Positions 1-6,192 are shown, counted from the first letter of the stretch. The stretch is DNA of 7,596 nucleotides from Actinobacteria bacterium BACL4 MAG-120820-bin23 (GCA_001437855.1 LIBD01000040.1:1-7596); one strand, 5' to 3'. The notes: generated by a model not told the origin, from the letters alone. A program made the numbers and translations.

Positions 1-82
1 CGTGGGCAATAATTGCTACATTTCGAAGGTCGTCTCGAGTTTTAACTGGTAGATCTTTTAGGTGTGCTTGTTTTTTAGACAT
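1..82 (-). CDS. typA: TypA/BipA ribosome-associated GTPase, N-terminal fragment (3' end beyond window)
   Basis: Only the first 27 codons are in the window, starting at the ATG at 82-80 and running off the left edge. Residues 20-27 read RNVAIIAH, the stretch that directly precedes the VDHGKTT P-loop in TypA/BipA translational GTPases; LepA, the nearest alternative, normally reads RNFCIIAHIDHGKST, so TypA fits better. TypA binds the 70S ribosome near the A site and helps ribosome assembly and stress or cold adaptation (family knowledge). The start lies inside the end of ychF: the two genes share 8 nt in different frames, so typA is probably translated from the ychF transcript by coupling or from a weak GGAG/AGG site inside the ychF 3' end. 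No other in-frame start codon is visible. The identification rests on a short but distinctive motif; the P-loop itself is outside the window. Confidence 0.82.
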   Translation of the reverse strand, partial: MSKKQAHLKDLPVKTRDDLRNVAIIAH

Positions 83-1148
83 TGAACCTAAACTCCACTA
101 CATCGCCATCATTCATCACGTAATCCTTACCTTCCATTCGCACCTTGCCATTGGCGCGGGCTTGCACCATTGATCCAGCAGTTACTAAGTCATCAAAGGA
201 AATAACTTCGGCTTTGATAAAACCTTTTTGAAAATCTGTGTGAATTACTCCAGCTGCAACTGGGGCGGTATCACCTTTATGAATCGTCCACGCTCTGGCC
301 TCTTTTGGGCCTGCGGTCAGATATGTCTGCAATCCTAATGTATTAAATCCCACTCGAGCCAATGTAGTAAGGCCAGGCTCACTTAACCCAATAGATTTAA
401 GTAATTCCAGCGCATCTGCCTCATCTAAATCTGCTAATTCTGCCTCGGTCTTTGCATCTAAAAATATTGCCTCAGCTGGGGAAACTAATTTTGATAACTC
501 TTGGCGCAAATTATTATCAGATAACTCTGCCGCATCAACATTAAAGACATATAAAAATGGTTTAGCAGTTAATAGTTGTAATTCACTAATGGCAGCTAAA
601 TCAACTGATGAACCTCTAAGAAGTTGACCTTGGTTTAATACTTGAGAAGCAGCTTTGGCTGCTGCTAAAACTGGTACTTTCTCCTTAACCGTTCTAACCT
701 CTTTTTCTAATCTTGGAATGGCTTTTTCTAGAGTTTGTAGATCGGCTAAACAAAGTTCGGTATTAATTGTTTCCATATCTTTTTTAGGATCAACATTGCC
801 ATCTACATGCACCACATCATTATCTTTAAAAACTCTGATCACCTGACAGATAGCATCACTTTCTCTGATATTTGCTAAAAACTTATTGCCAAGGCCAGCG
901 CCCTCAGAGGCACCTTTGACAATTCCAGCAATATCTACAAAGGAGACTGAAGCGGGCAGGATTTTTTCAGATTCAAATATTTTAGCTAGGACGGCAAGGC
1001 GCTCATCTGGCACACCCACCACACCAACATTGGGTTCGATGGTGGCAAAGGGGTAGTTAGCAGCTAGGACATTGTTTTTAGTCAGGGCGTTAAACAGGGT
1101 GGACTTACCCACATTTGGCAGACCGACGATTCCAATTGAAAGGCTCAC
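75..1148 (-). CDS. ychF: Ribosome-binding ATPase YchF (Obg family, OLA1 homologue)
   Basis: Encodes 357 aa, close to the usual ~363 aa. The P-loop GLPNVGKST is at residues 9-17 and the G3 motif DIAG at 72-75, followed by the diagnostic VKGASEGAGLGNKFL stretch. A helical insert (about 130-190) follows, and a TGS domain spans about 273-356, with WTIHKGDTAPVAAGVIHTDF and the ending DGDVVEFRFNV typical of the family. YchF hydrolyses ATP, binds ribosomes and acts in translation and oxidative-stress responses (family knowledge). The nucleotide-specificity motif, normally NxxE, reads NVDA at 203-206, so the glutamate is replaced by alanine. The start is GTG at 1148, chosen because the family N-terminus begins just before GIVGLPNVGKS. 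No Shine-Dalgarno sequence precedes it, so it may be leaderless or nearly so. It overlaps typA by 8 nt and diverges from rmuC across 51 bp. Confidence 0.97.
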   Translation of the reverse strand: MSLSIGIVGLPNVGKSTLFNALTKNNVLAANYPFATIEPNVGVVGVPDERLAVLAKIFESEKILPASVSFVDIAGIVKGASEGAGLGNKFLANIRESDAICQVIRVFKDNDVVHVDGNVDPKKDMETINTELCLADLQTLEKAIPRLEKEVRTVKEKVPVLAAAKAASQVLNQGQLLRGSSVDLAAISELQLLTAKPFLYVFNVDAAELSDNNLRQELSKLVSPAEAIFLDAKTEAELADLDEADALELLKSIGLSEPGLTTLARVGFNTLGLQTYLTAGPKEARAWTIHKGDTAPVAAGVIHTDFQKGFIKAEVISFDDLVTAGSMVQARANGKVRMEGKDYVMNDGDVVEFRFNV

Positions 1149-1157
1149 GAGGGGTAA

Positions 1158-1163
1158 AGCCTA
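1158..1163 (-). promoter_or_regulatory. Candidate -10 box for ychF
   Basis: On the minus strand TAGGCT (a TANNNT hexamer) lies nine bases before the GTG start of ychF. The sequence between it and the start (TTACCCCTC) has no purine-rich ribosome site, so a leaderless or very short-leader transcript is plausible. No -35 match is visible at normal spacing. This is a weak call based only on motif and position. Confidence 0.25.
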
Positions 1164-1187
1164 CGCAAGTTTGTCAGCACTTGATGC

Positions 1188-1199
1188 CACTATAACCCC
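1188..1199 (+). promoter_or_regulatory. Candidate leaderless promoter of rmuC
   Basis: CACTAT at 1188-1193 is followed by six bases and then the ATG at 1200. No Shine-Dalgarno sequence is present in the 51-bp gap. A -10 hexamer six bases before the start codon would place transcription initiation at the A of ATG. The hexamer keeps the A2, A5 and T6 bases of TATAAT but lacks T1. An overlapping TATAAC at 1191-1196 is a closer match but sits too near the ATG. TTGTCA at 1171-1176 resembles a -35 box but is only 11 bp from the hexamer, so I do not count it. Confidence 0.35.
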
Positions 1200-2360
1200 A
1201 TGCCCGCATCGATTACCTCCCTAATTATTGGCCTTGCCATTGGCATACCGGCAGGTTTTGCCATTGGTTACCTATTAAAAGCTGTGCGCCATAAATCAAG
1301 TGGCAGCGATGGGGCATTACTTGATGATTATAAAAAGCAGCTTGAGGCCGAGCGAAGCAAAACGGAAAACTCAATTAAGTTAACCGCTGAGTTAACGGCC
1401 ATGAAATCAACCGTTGAAAAATTATCGCTGCAATCTAATGAAGCTAATCGAGTAAGAAGTGAGGCTGAGGCCAAACTTGAAACCACAATTAATGAGATGC
1501 GCCGGGCTAGTGAATCTATTTTTGATGAGACTAAAAAAATAGCTGGTGCTCTTTCAAATAGTCAGGCACGTGGAAAATTTGGTGAGGCCCAACTTGAGTT
1601 ACTTTTGCAATCAGCCGGGCTCAGAGAAGGACAGGAGTACTCAAGACAAAAATCAACAACCGATGCAGATTCATCTGGTATTCCAGATATCACAGTAAAG
1701 ATGCCCGGGGGTTCGGCCATATTTATCGACTCTAAATTTCCATTTGATCGCTTTTTAGATGCCTTTGGTACTGATGTGCAAACTCAGCGAGATGAGTTTT
1801 TAGCTCAACACACAAAAGATTTACTTAAACATGTTGAGGCGCTGGCAAAACGTGGTTATCACAAATCAGCTGGCTCCCCAGATTTTGTGGTCTTATTTGT
1901 GCCATTTGAAACCTTATTAGCTGAAGCCTTAAGAATTGATCCCGCCTTTTTGGAAAAAGCATTTAAATTAAATGTCACCATCGCTACCCCAACCTCAATG
2001 ATGGCGCTGCTTAGAACTATTGGTTATATCTTCACCAGAAATAAATTGGCAGATAATGCCGATGAGATTCAAAAGGTAGCAAATACCTTCTTAAAAAATA
2101 TCACCTTGCTTCATGGCAAGATTGTGGCAGTTGGTAAAGCTATCTCATCAACGGCAAAAGCTTATGAAGATTTAATTCCAACTGCTGAAAAAACTGTGTT
2201 AAGCCCAGCTAGAAGAATTCATAATTTAGGAGTAGCTGGTGATAAAGATAAGTTAGCAATTGAGTACCCAGAATCCCCGGGAGCAGTTAGAGAGCTACGA
2301 TCAATTTCAGCAGAGGATGATTTCATTGAGGTCGAAGAGATTGAGGCAGATGACAAGTGA
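1200..2360 (+). CDS. rmuC: DNA recombination protein RmuC
   Basis: Encodes 386 aa. An N-terminal hydrophobic helix (about residues 5-26) is followed by a basic stretch, suggesting a membrane anchor. A charged coiled coil runs over about 40-115, then the RmuC core domain over about 120-340. The core opens with ARGKFGEAQLE (123-133) and contains IPDITV (D163) and FIDSKFPFD (D177-x-K179), which match the restriction-endonuclease-like PD-(D/E)xK arrangement proposed for this family. The C-terminal 15 residues are strongly acidic. RmuC limits recombination at inverted repeats and is thought to act as a nuclease on aberrant DNA structures (family knowledge; its biochemistry is less settled). The ATG at 1200 is the natural start because the membrane helix follows at once, and it lacks a Shine-Dalgarno sequence. 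The stop overlaps the start of the next gene (GTGA), indicating an operon. Confidence 0.93.
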   Translation: MPASITSLIIGLAIGIPAGFAIGYLLKAVRHKSSGSDGALLDDYKKQLEAERSKTENSIKLTAELTAMKSTVEKLSLQSNEANRVRSEAEAKLETTINEMRRASESIFDETKKIAGALSNSQARGKFGEAQLELLLQSAGLREGQEYSRQKSTTDADSSGIPDITVKMPGGSAIFIDSKFPFDRFLDAFGTDVQTQRDEFLAQHTKDLLKHVEALAKRGYHKSAGSPDFVVLFVPFETLLAEALRIDPAFLEKAFKLNVTIATPTSMMALLRTIGYIFTRNKLADNADEIQKVANTFLKNITLLHGKIVAVGKAISSTAKAYEDLIPTAEKTVLSPARRIHNLGVAGDKDKLAIEYPESPGAVRELRSISAEDDFIEVEEIEADDK

Positions 2361-2758
2361 GTAATCTGCCAATTAATTCACCAATTAAGGGTCCTGGGCT
2401 AACTAAGCCTGGGGTAATTGTTTTGCAATTTTTAGTTATCTTTTTATTCCAAGCAGTTGAATTACTCGTTAGATCCTCCCTGGGCATAATCACGGCGATG
2501 GCTATCTGGATCGCTTTTTTTGGTGCAATTTACCTAGGCCGAGTGGGCACCTTATATGTGGCCGCAGTTTCACCACCGATCTCACTTTTAATCTCTTCAT
2601 TGATTTTAATGCCAACAATTGGTGGCGGATCCTTAGTGCCAACTAAATTGTTACTAGATTTAGTATCAGGTTTGGCGGCAATTAATTTTTACCTACTAAG
2701 TGGTGCGGCAATAACCTGGTTTTTATGGTTTAAAAAAGAGCGAGGTAGAACAGATTAA
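2357..2758 (+). CDS. Small four-helix membrane protein, DUF6542-like
   Basis: Encodes 133 aa from a GTG at 2357 that overlaps the rmuC stop (GTGA), so translation is probably coupled to rmuC. After a short polar N-terminus rich in Pro and Lys, four hydrophobic segments appear at about 18-38, 42-61, 65-87 and 97-125, followed by a positively charged tail (KKERGR). The charge pattern suggests the C-terminus is cytoplasmic. No catalytic motif is visible and I cannot assign a function. Its size, topology and position between ispH and ychF match the small membrane protein found at that place in many Actinobacteria (for example Rv1111c between ispH and ychF in Mycobacterium), which is annotated DUF6542; family membership here is inferred mainly from this context. 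It ends one base short of the ispH stop on the opposite strand. Confidence 0.78.
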   Translation: MSNLPINSPIKGPGLTKPGVIVLQFLVIFLFQAVELLVRSSLGIITAMAIWIAFFGAIYLGRVGTLYVAAVSPPISLLISSLILMPTIGGGSLVPTKLLLDLVSGLAAINFYLLSGAAITWFLWFKKERGRTD

Positions 2759-2759
2759 A

Positions 2760-3725
2760 CTACTTACTAGCGGCTTTAATATCTTTTCTAAGCTCTGGTG
2801 GGATTGCAAAAAGTAGATGCTCCTCAGTTGCAGTTATAGTCTCTACCTCACCAAAGCCACGCTCAGCTAACCAGTTAAGTAAATCCTTCACCAAAATCTC
2901 TGGCACCGATGCTCCACTGGTGACACCAACTGTATTAACACCAGCTAACCACTCATCCTTGGCCTCTGCGGCGTAATCAATTAAGTAAGCAGCCTTGGCG
3001 CCATACTCTAAGGAAACTTCAACTAATCGAACTGAGTTTGATGAGTTGGTTGAGCCAACTACTAAAACTAAATCAGCTTTTGGTGCAATCTGCTTAATTG
3101 CAACTTGACGATTTTGGGTGGCATAACAAATATCATCACTTGGTGGATCAATTAAATTTGGAAATCTCTTTCTTAGCTCAGATACCGTTGCTAAAGTTTC
3201 ATCCACACTTAAAGTAGTTTGGGATAACCAAGCCACCTTACTTTCATCTCGTACCTTCACATTTTTAATATCAGCAATGCCATCAATTAAATGAATATGC
3301 TCGGGCGCCTCACCTGCTGTGCCATCGACCTCTTCATGTCCTTCATGACCAATTAATAAAATATCGTAATCATCGGCGGCAAATCTTCTCGCCTCATGGT
3401 GCACCTTTGTAACTAATGGACAGGTGGCATCAATAGTTTTTAAATTACGTTCAGCAGCACTTTTGTGAACCGCTGGTGATACACCATGGGCGGAGAAGAC
3501 CACAATCTTTCCCTCTGGTACTTCATCAGTTTCATCAACAAATATTGCACCCCGCGCCTCTAATGTTGAGACCACATGTTTGTTGTGCACGATTTGTTTA
3601 CGAACATAAACCGGTGCGCCATAAAGTTCTAAAGCTTTTTCAACTGTGATCACCGCCCGATCCACACCTGCGCAATAGCCACGTGGGGCAGCAAGTAATA
3701 CTTTCTTTTGGGTGATCTGGCTCAT
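2760..3725 (-). CDS. ispH: 4-hydroxy-3-methylbut-2-enyl diphosphate reductase (IspH/LytB)
   Basis: Encodes 321 aa, the usual length. IspH catalyses the last step of the MEP pathway, reducing HMBPP to IPP and DMAPP with an oxygen-sensitive [4Fe-4S] cluster in the cytoplasm. The three cluster cysteines are present: C18 in APRGYCAGVDRA, C102 in DATCPLVTKVH and C200 in DDICYATQNRQ. Substrate-binding residues are also visible: H47 (IVHNKH), H80 (SAHGVSP), H130 and E132 (GHEGHEEVDGT), the SQTTLSVDET stretch and the S-S-N group at 228-230 in GSTNSSNS. The ATG at 3725 is preceded by AGGATGAG, which may act either as a Shine-Dalgarno sequence or, as TAGGAT, as a -10 box for a leaderless transcript. 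The gene diverges from the fumarase gene over 42 bp and meets the upstream plus-strand operon tail to tail with one base between stop codons. Confidence 0.98.
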   Translation of the reverse strand: MSQITQKKVLLAAPRGYCAGVDRAVITVEKALELYGAPVYVRKQIVHNKHVVSTLEARGAIFVDETDEVPEGKIVVFSAHGVSPAVHKSAAERNLKTIDATCPLVTKVHHEARRFAADDYDILLIGHEGHEEVDGTAGEAPEHIHLIDGIADIKNVKVRDESKVAWLSQTTLSVDETLATVSELRKRFPNLIDPPSDDICYATQNRQVAIKQIAPKADLVLVVGSTNSSNSVRLVEVSLEYGAKAAYLIDYAAEAKDEWLAGVNTVGVTSGASVPEILVKDLLNWLAERGFGEVETITATEEHLLFAIPPELRKDIKAASK

Positions 3726-3731
3726 GTGCTC

Positions 3732-3737
3732 ATCCTA
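3732..3737 (-). promoter_or_regulatory. Candidate -10 box of ispH
   Basis: TAGGAT on the minus strand fits TANNNT and lies exactly six bases before the ispH ATG, the geometry expected for a leaderless transcript. The same bases, AGGATGAG, could serve as a Shine-Dalgarno sequence for a longer transcript, so the two readings compete. No clear -35 box is seen 16-18 bp upstream. Confidence 0.4.
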
Positions 3738-3755
3738 ATTGATGATGGAAGTGAT

Positions 3756-3761
3756 TAGATT
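3756..3761 (+). promoter_or_regulatory. Candidate leaderless -10 box of the fumarase gene
   Basis: TAGATT fits TANNNT and is followed by AAGCCT (six bases) and then the ATG at 3768. There is no Shine-Dalgarno-like purine tract in front of this start, which makes a leaderless transcript the simplest reading. It mirrors the ispH box on the other strand, 18 bp away. No convincing -35 box is seen. Confidence 0.45.
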
Positions 3762-3767
3762 AAGCCT

Positions 3768-5420
3768 ATGGCGCCAGAGTTTAATTATCAGGATCTGCTT
3801 CCACTTGGTGAGGATTCAACCCAGTATCGCCTACTTTCTACCGAAGGTGTGAGCACATTCACCGCTGATGGCAAAGAGTTTTTAAAGGTAACTCCGCAGG
3901 CAATTAGTGATTTAACTCAAGTAGCGCTGCATGACATCTCACACTACCTAAGAAGTGAGCACCTAGCTCAATTAGCTAATATTTTGAAGGATCCAGAGAG
4001 CTCACCTAATGATCGATTTGTTGCCACTGATCTATTAAAAAATGCCAATATCTCAGCAGGTGGCGTATTACCAATGTGTCAGGACACAGGCACTGCCTTA
4101 GTAATGGGGAAAAAGGGTCAACATGTTTTAACTAGTGAAAAAGATGAGATCACAATCTCACGTGGAGTTTATGAAGCATTCACTAAATTAAATCTGCGTT
4201 ACTCCCAATTAGCTCCAGTTACTACCTGGGAGGAGAAAAATACTGGTAATAATTTGCCAGCTCAGATTGAGATTTACTCTGATACCGATCACGCCGATGA
4301 GTACAACTTCTTGTTTATTGCTAAGGGCGGGGGAAGCGCTAATAAATCATTTTTGTATCAAGAAACCAAAGCGGTATTAAATCCAACCTCATTTTTAACC
4401 TGGCTAGAGGAGAAACTTAGATCCTTAGGTACCTCTGCTTGTCCGCCATATCACCTAGTTGTCGTAATTGGTGGCACCAGTGCTGAGTACACAGTTAAGA
4501 CTGCAAAACTTGCCAGCACTAAATATTTAGATTCCCTACCAACTAAGGGTGATGCTAAAACTGGCCATGGCTTTAGAGATTTAGAGTTAGAGAAAGATAT
4601 TTTAAAGCTAACTCAAAACATTGGAATTGGCGCCCAGTTTGGTGGTAAGTACTTCTGTCATGATGTGCGGGTAGTTAGGTTGCCAAGACATGGCGCCTCT
4701 TTACCAATTGCAATTGCCGTATCTTGTTCGGCAGATCGCCAGGTAAAGGCCAAGATCACAAAAGATGGCGTATTTATTGAGAAATTAGAGACTGAGCCAG
4801 CACACTTTCTACCTGCTGAAAGCCATGATGAATTAACTGAGCATGAAGTAAATATAAATTTAAACCAACCTATGAAAGATATTTTGGCCCAGCTTTCAAA
4901 GCATCCAGTTAAGACCAGAGTAAATTTAACTGGCACATTAATAGTAGCTAGGGATTTAGCCCATTCTAAGATTAAAGAGTTACTAGATTCTGGTAAAGCG
5001 ATGCCAGAGTACTTAAAAAACCATGCAGTTTATTACGCCGGTCCTGCTAAACGGCCTGAAGGGTATGCCTCTGGCTCATTTGGTCCAACCACTGCTGGGC
5101 GCATGGATTCATATGTTGATCAATTTCAGGCAGCTGGTGGCTCATTAATTATGTTAGCTAAGGGAAATAGATCGCAAGCTGTATCTAGTGCTTGCAAAAA
5201 ATATGGTGGGTTTTATTTAGGATCAATTGGTGGGCCTGCTGCTCGGCTTGCCCAGGATTGTATTAAAAAGGTTGAGCTCCTAGATTATGAAGAGTTAGAG
5301 ATGGAGGCAGTTTGGAAGATTGAGGTAGAGAATTTTCCAGCCTTTATTATCATTGATGATAAGGGAAATGATTTTTATGCAGATATTAGAAAGCCGTTAA
5401 GTATTGGGAAAAAACCTTAA
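3768..5420 (+). CDS. fumA: Class I fumarate hydratase, [4Fe-4S]-dependent
   Basis: Encodes 550 aa, matching E. coli FumA/FumB (548 aa). It converts fumarate to L-malate in the TCA cycle. The three cluster cysteines fall at C104 (VLPMCQDTGTA), C225 (GTSACPPYH) and C320 (AVSCSADRQ), nearly the same spacing as FumA 105/224/318. Active-site residues expected from the Leishmania class I structure are also in place: D106, R144, the KGGGS loop (186-190), H308 (RLPRHGASLP), R395, R445 (TTAGRMDSY) and K465 (LAKGNRS). The N-terminal domain covers about 1-330 and the C-terminal domain about 335-545. The ATG at 3768 lacks a Shine-Dalgarno sequence but has a -10-like box six bases upstream. Being single and iron-sulfur dependent, it should be sensitive to oxidants. 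A related D-tartrate dehydratase role is possible but less likely. Convergent with the transglycosylase gene. Confidence 0.96.
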   Translation: MAPEFNYQDLLPLGEDSTQYRLLSTEGVSTFTADGKEFLKVTPQAISDLTQVALHDISHYLRSEHLAQLANILKDPESSPNDRFVATDLLKNANISAGGVLPMCQDTGTALVMGKKGQHVLTSEKDEITISRGVYEAFTKLNLRYSQLAPVTTWEEKNTGNNLPAQIEIYSDTDHADEYNFLFIAKGGGSANKSFLYQETKAVLNPTSFLTWLEEKLRSLGTSACPPYHLVVVIGGTSAEYTVKTAKLASTKYLDSLPTKGDAKTGHGFRDLELEKDILKLTQNIGIGAQFGGKYFCHDVRVVRLPRHGASLPIAIAVSCSADRQVKAKITKDGVFIEKLETEPAHFLPAESHDELTEHEVNINLNQPMKDILAQLSKHPVKTRVNLTGTLIVARDLAHSKIKELLDSGKAMPEYLKNHAVYYAGPAKRPEGYASGSFGPTTAGRMDSYVDQFQAAGGSLIMLAKGNRSQAVSSACKKYGGFYLGSIGGPAARLAQDCIKKVELLDYEELEMEAVWKIEVENFPAFIIIDDKGNDFYADIRKPLSIGKKP

Positions 5421-5432
5421 ATTTTTTAATAC
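5401..5432. terminator. Candidate bidirectional terminator hairpin between the fumarase and transglycosylase genes
   Basis: An imperfect inverted repeat covers both stop codons. GTATT (5401-5405) pairs with AATAC (5428-5432), and AAAAAA (5409-5414) pairs with TTTTTT (5422-5427), leaving a GGG bulge and a 7-nt loop. A six-T run occurs on each strand, as expected for a two-way terminator. The stem has little GC, so it is weaker than a classical intrinsic terminator; the call rests on symmetry and on its place at a convergent gene end. Confidence 0.35.
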
Positions 5433-6040
5433 CAATTAGAACGTTTTGACTTATTCCAAGCTTTGCATGGGTACTCATACCGCTCTTCAATATATTTAAG
5501 TCCCCAAGTTAGTTGCGTAACTGGATTTGTTCGCCAATCAGTACCAACAATCTCCATCTTGGTGGCTGGCAGCGCTTGCGGTATGCCATGGGCGCCAGAG
5601 GTCTTATTTCTTGCTTTGTAATTCCAATTGCTCTCTTTAGTCCAAAGATTATCTAGGCAGGTAAATTGACGATCAGACCAGCGATACTTTTGGGCAATGA
5701 TTTGGCGGGCAACTGCTTTAGCCCCCTTTGCCTCCCGAGCACGCTCAACCTGGGCGGCAGCTAGTGAGACCAGTGCCATCGTTTGGGCATCTACCACCTT
5801 GATTGAATCTAGCTCAAGCAGGGATGGGCTCTCTGGGTTTGGATCCAATGGATCAGATACTGGGGCCAATGGGTCGGCTGGATTTGGCAGCTGTTCATTT
5901 GGGATGGTGATAAAAACCTGTTGCATATTGCTTGAGGCGTAGGCTGGCTCAACTATTGCCAGGAAGAAGGCAAGGCAGGCAGCAGAGATAGAGAGTCTGC
6001 GAGCGCGCTGACTGCGCACAATAGAGACCTGGCTCTTCAT
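5426..6040 (-). CDS. Secreted lytic transglycosylase-like protein
   Basis: From the ATG at 6040 this is 204 aa. The start is preferred over a GTG 21 bases upstream because AAAGGGG sits five bases before it and a standard signal peptide follows: a basic N-region (to RARR), a hydrophobic core (about 16-30) and an AYA-SS cleavage site after residue 35. A Pro/Asp-rich linker (about 47-74) contains two DPL repeats, then a helical segment (about 75-115). The C-terminal ~90 residues match the transglycosylase SLT-like / aggregation-promoting-factor-type domain of Actinobacteria: the likely catalytic E136 in WTKESNWNY, SGAHGIPQALPATKM, DWRTNPVTQLTWGLKYI, and the ending NWY. C128 and C192 could form a disulfide. 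Such enzymes cleave glycan strands of peptidoglycan outside the membrane; activity is inferred. It lies downstream of phoH2 on the same strand after a 212-bp gap. Confidence 0.88.
   Translation of the reverse strand: MKSQVSIVRSQRARRLSISAACLAFFLAIVEPAYASSNMQQVFITIPNEQLPNPADPLAPVSDPLDPNPESPSLLELDSIKVVDAQTMALVSLAAAQVERAREAKGAKAVARQIIAQKYRWSDRQFTCLDNLWTKESNWNYKARNKTSGAHGIPQALPATKMEIVGTDWRTNPVTQLTWGLKYIEERYEYPCKAWNKSKRSNWY
5841..5877 (-). repeat. 21-bp tandem unit encoding DPL repeats in the transglycosylase linker
   Basis: On the plus strand GGATCCAATGGATCAG (5841-5856) recurs as GGGGCCAATGGGTCGG (5862-5877), offset by 21 bp or seven codons. On the coding strand this gives ADPLAP then SDPLDP, flanked on both sides by PNP. 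It looks like an in-frame internal duplication in the flexible linker between the signal peptide and the catalytic domain. Confidence 0.5.
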
Positions 6041-6042
6041 AG

Positions 6043-6114
6043 CCACCCCTTTCACATCCACCAGCTCGTTAAATCATCTAGCTGGACAAGTGCAGAGTGC
6101 CAGCCAGGGGGTGG
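6043..6114 (-). promoter_or_regulatory. Possible structured leader masking the transglycosylase ribosome site
   Basis: In the minus-strand transcript CCACCCC (6114-6108) is perfectly complementary to GGGGTGG (6049-6043), which includes the GGGG of the Shine-Dalgarno sequence. Between them lie three mutually complementary blocks: GCTGG (6104-6100), CCAGCT (6085-6080) and AGCTGG (6066-6061). The middle block can pair with either neighbour, so two alternative hairpins are possible. This layout could hide or expose the ribosome site. I recognise no known riboswitch class; the pairing is direct sequence observation and the regulatory role is inference. Confidence 0.3.
6046..6052 (-). promoter_or_regulatory. 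Ribosome binding site of the transglycosylase gene
   Basis: AAAGGGG on the minus strand lies five bases before the ATG at 6040. It is the clearest Shine-Dalgarno sequence in the window and decides the start in favour of this ATG rather than the upstream GTG codons. It contrasts with the rmuC, fumarase and ychF starts, which have none. Confidence 0.65.
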
Positions 6115-6164
6115 GTGGGCAACTTTATCCAGGCGTGTGGCGCGATTATGTTTATATTCACAGG

Positions 6165-6192
6165 TTTTTAAGAATACAAAACCGCAGGTCAA
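6165..6192 (-). promoter_or_regulatory. Candidate promoter for the transglycosylase gene
   Basis: On the minus strand TTGACC (6192-6187; five of six bases of TTGACA) is followed after 16 bp by TAAAAA (6170-6165; four of six bases of TATAAT). Initiation would fall near 6157, giving an untranslated leader of about 115 nt that contains the inverted repeats described separately. A second -10-like CATAAT lies at 6150-6145 without a good -35 box. Motif-based only. Confidence 0.35.

Noticed and set aside
655..846. Plus-strand open frame within ychF
   Set aside because: It lies wholly inside a strongly conserved gene on the other strand and its translation shows no domain; it is an antisense shadow, as are 4658-4936 (minus), 5697-5942, 6518-6703 and 7061-7351 (plus).
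3756..3772. Possible DtxR/IdeR iron box (TTAGATTAAGCCTA) at the fumarase start
   Set aside because: Only the left half agrees well (seven of nine bases) and the palindromic right half is missing; the match to the full 19-bp consensus is about half the bases.
6041..6061. The upstream GTG start of the transglycosylase adding seven residues
   Set aside because: It would put acidic and extra residues before the signal peptide, whereas the ATG at 6040 has a well-spaced AAAGGGG site and a clean N-region.
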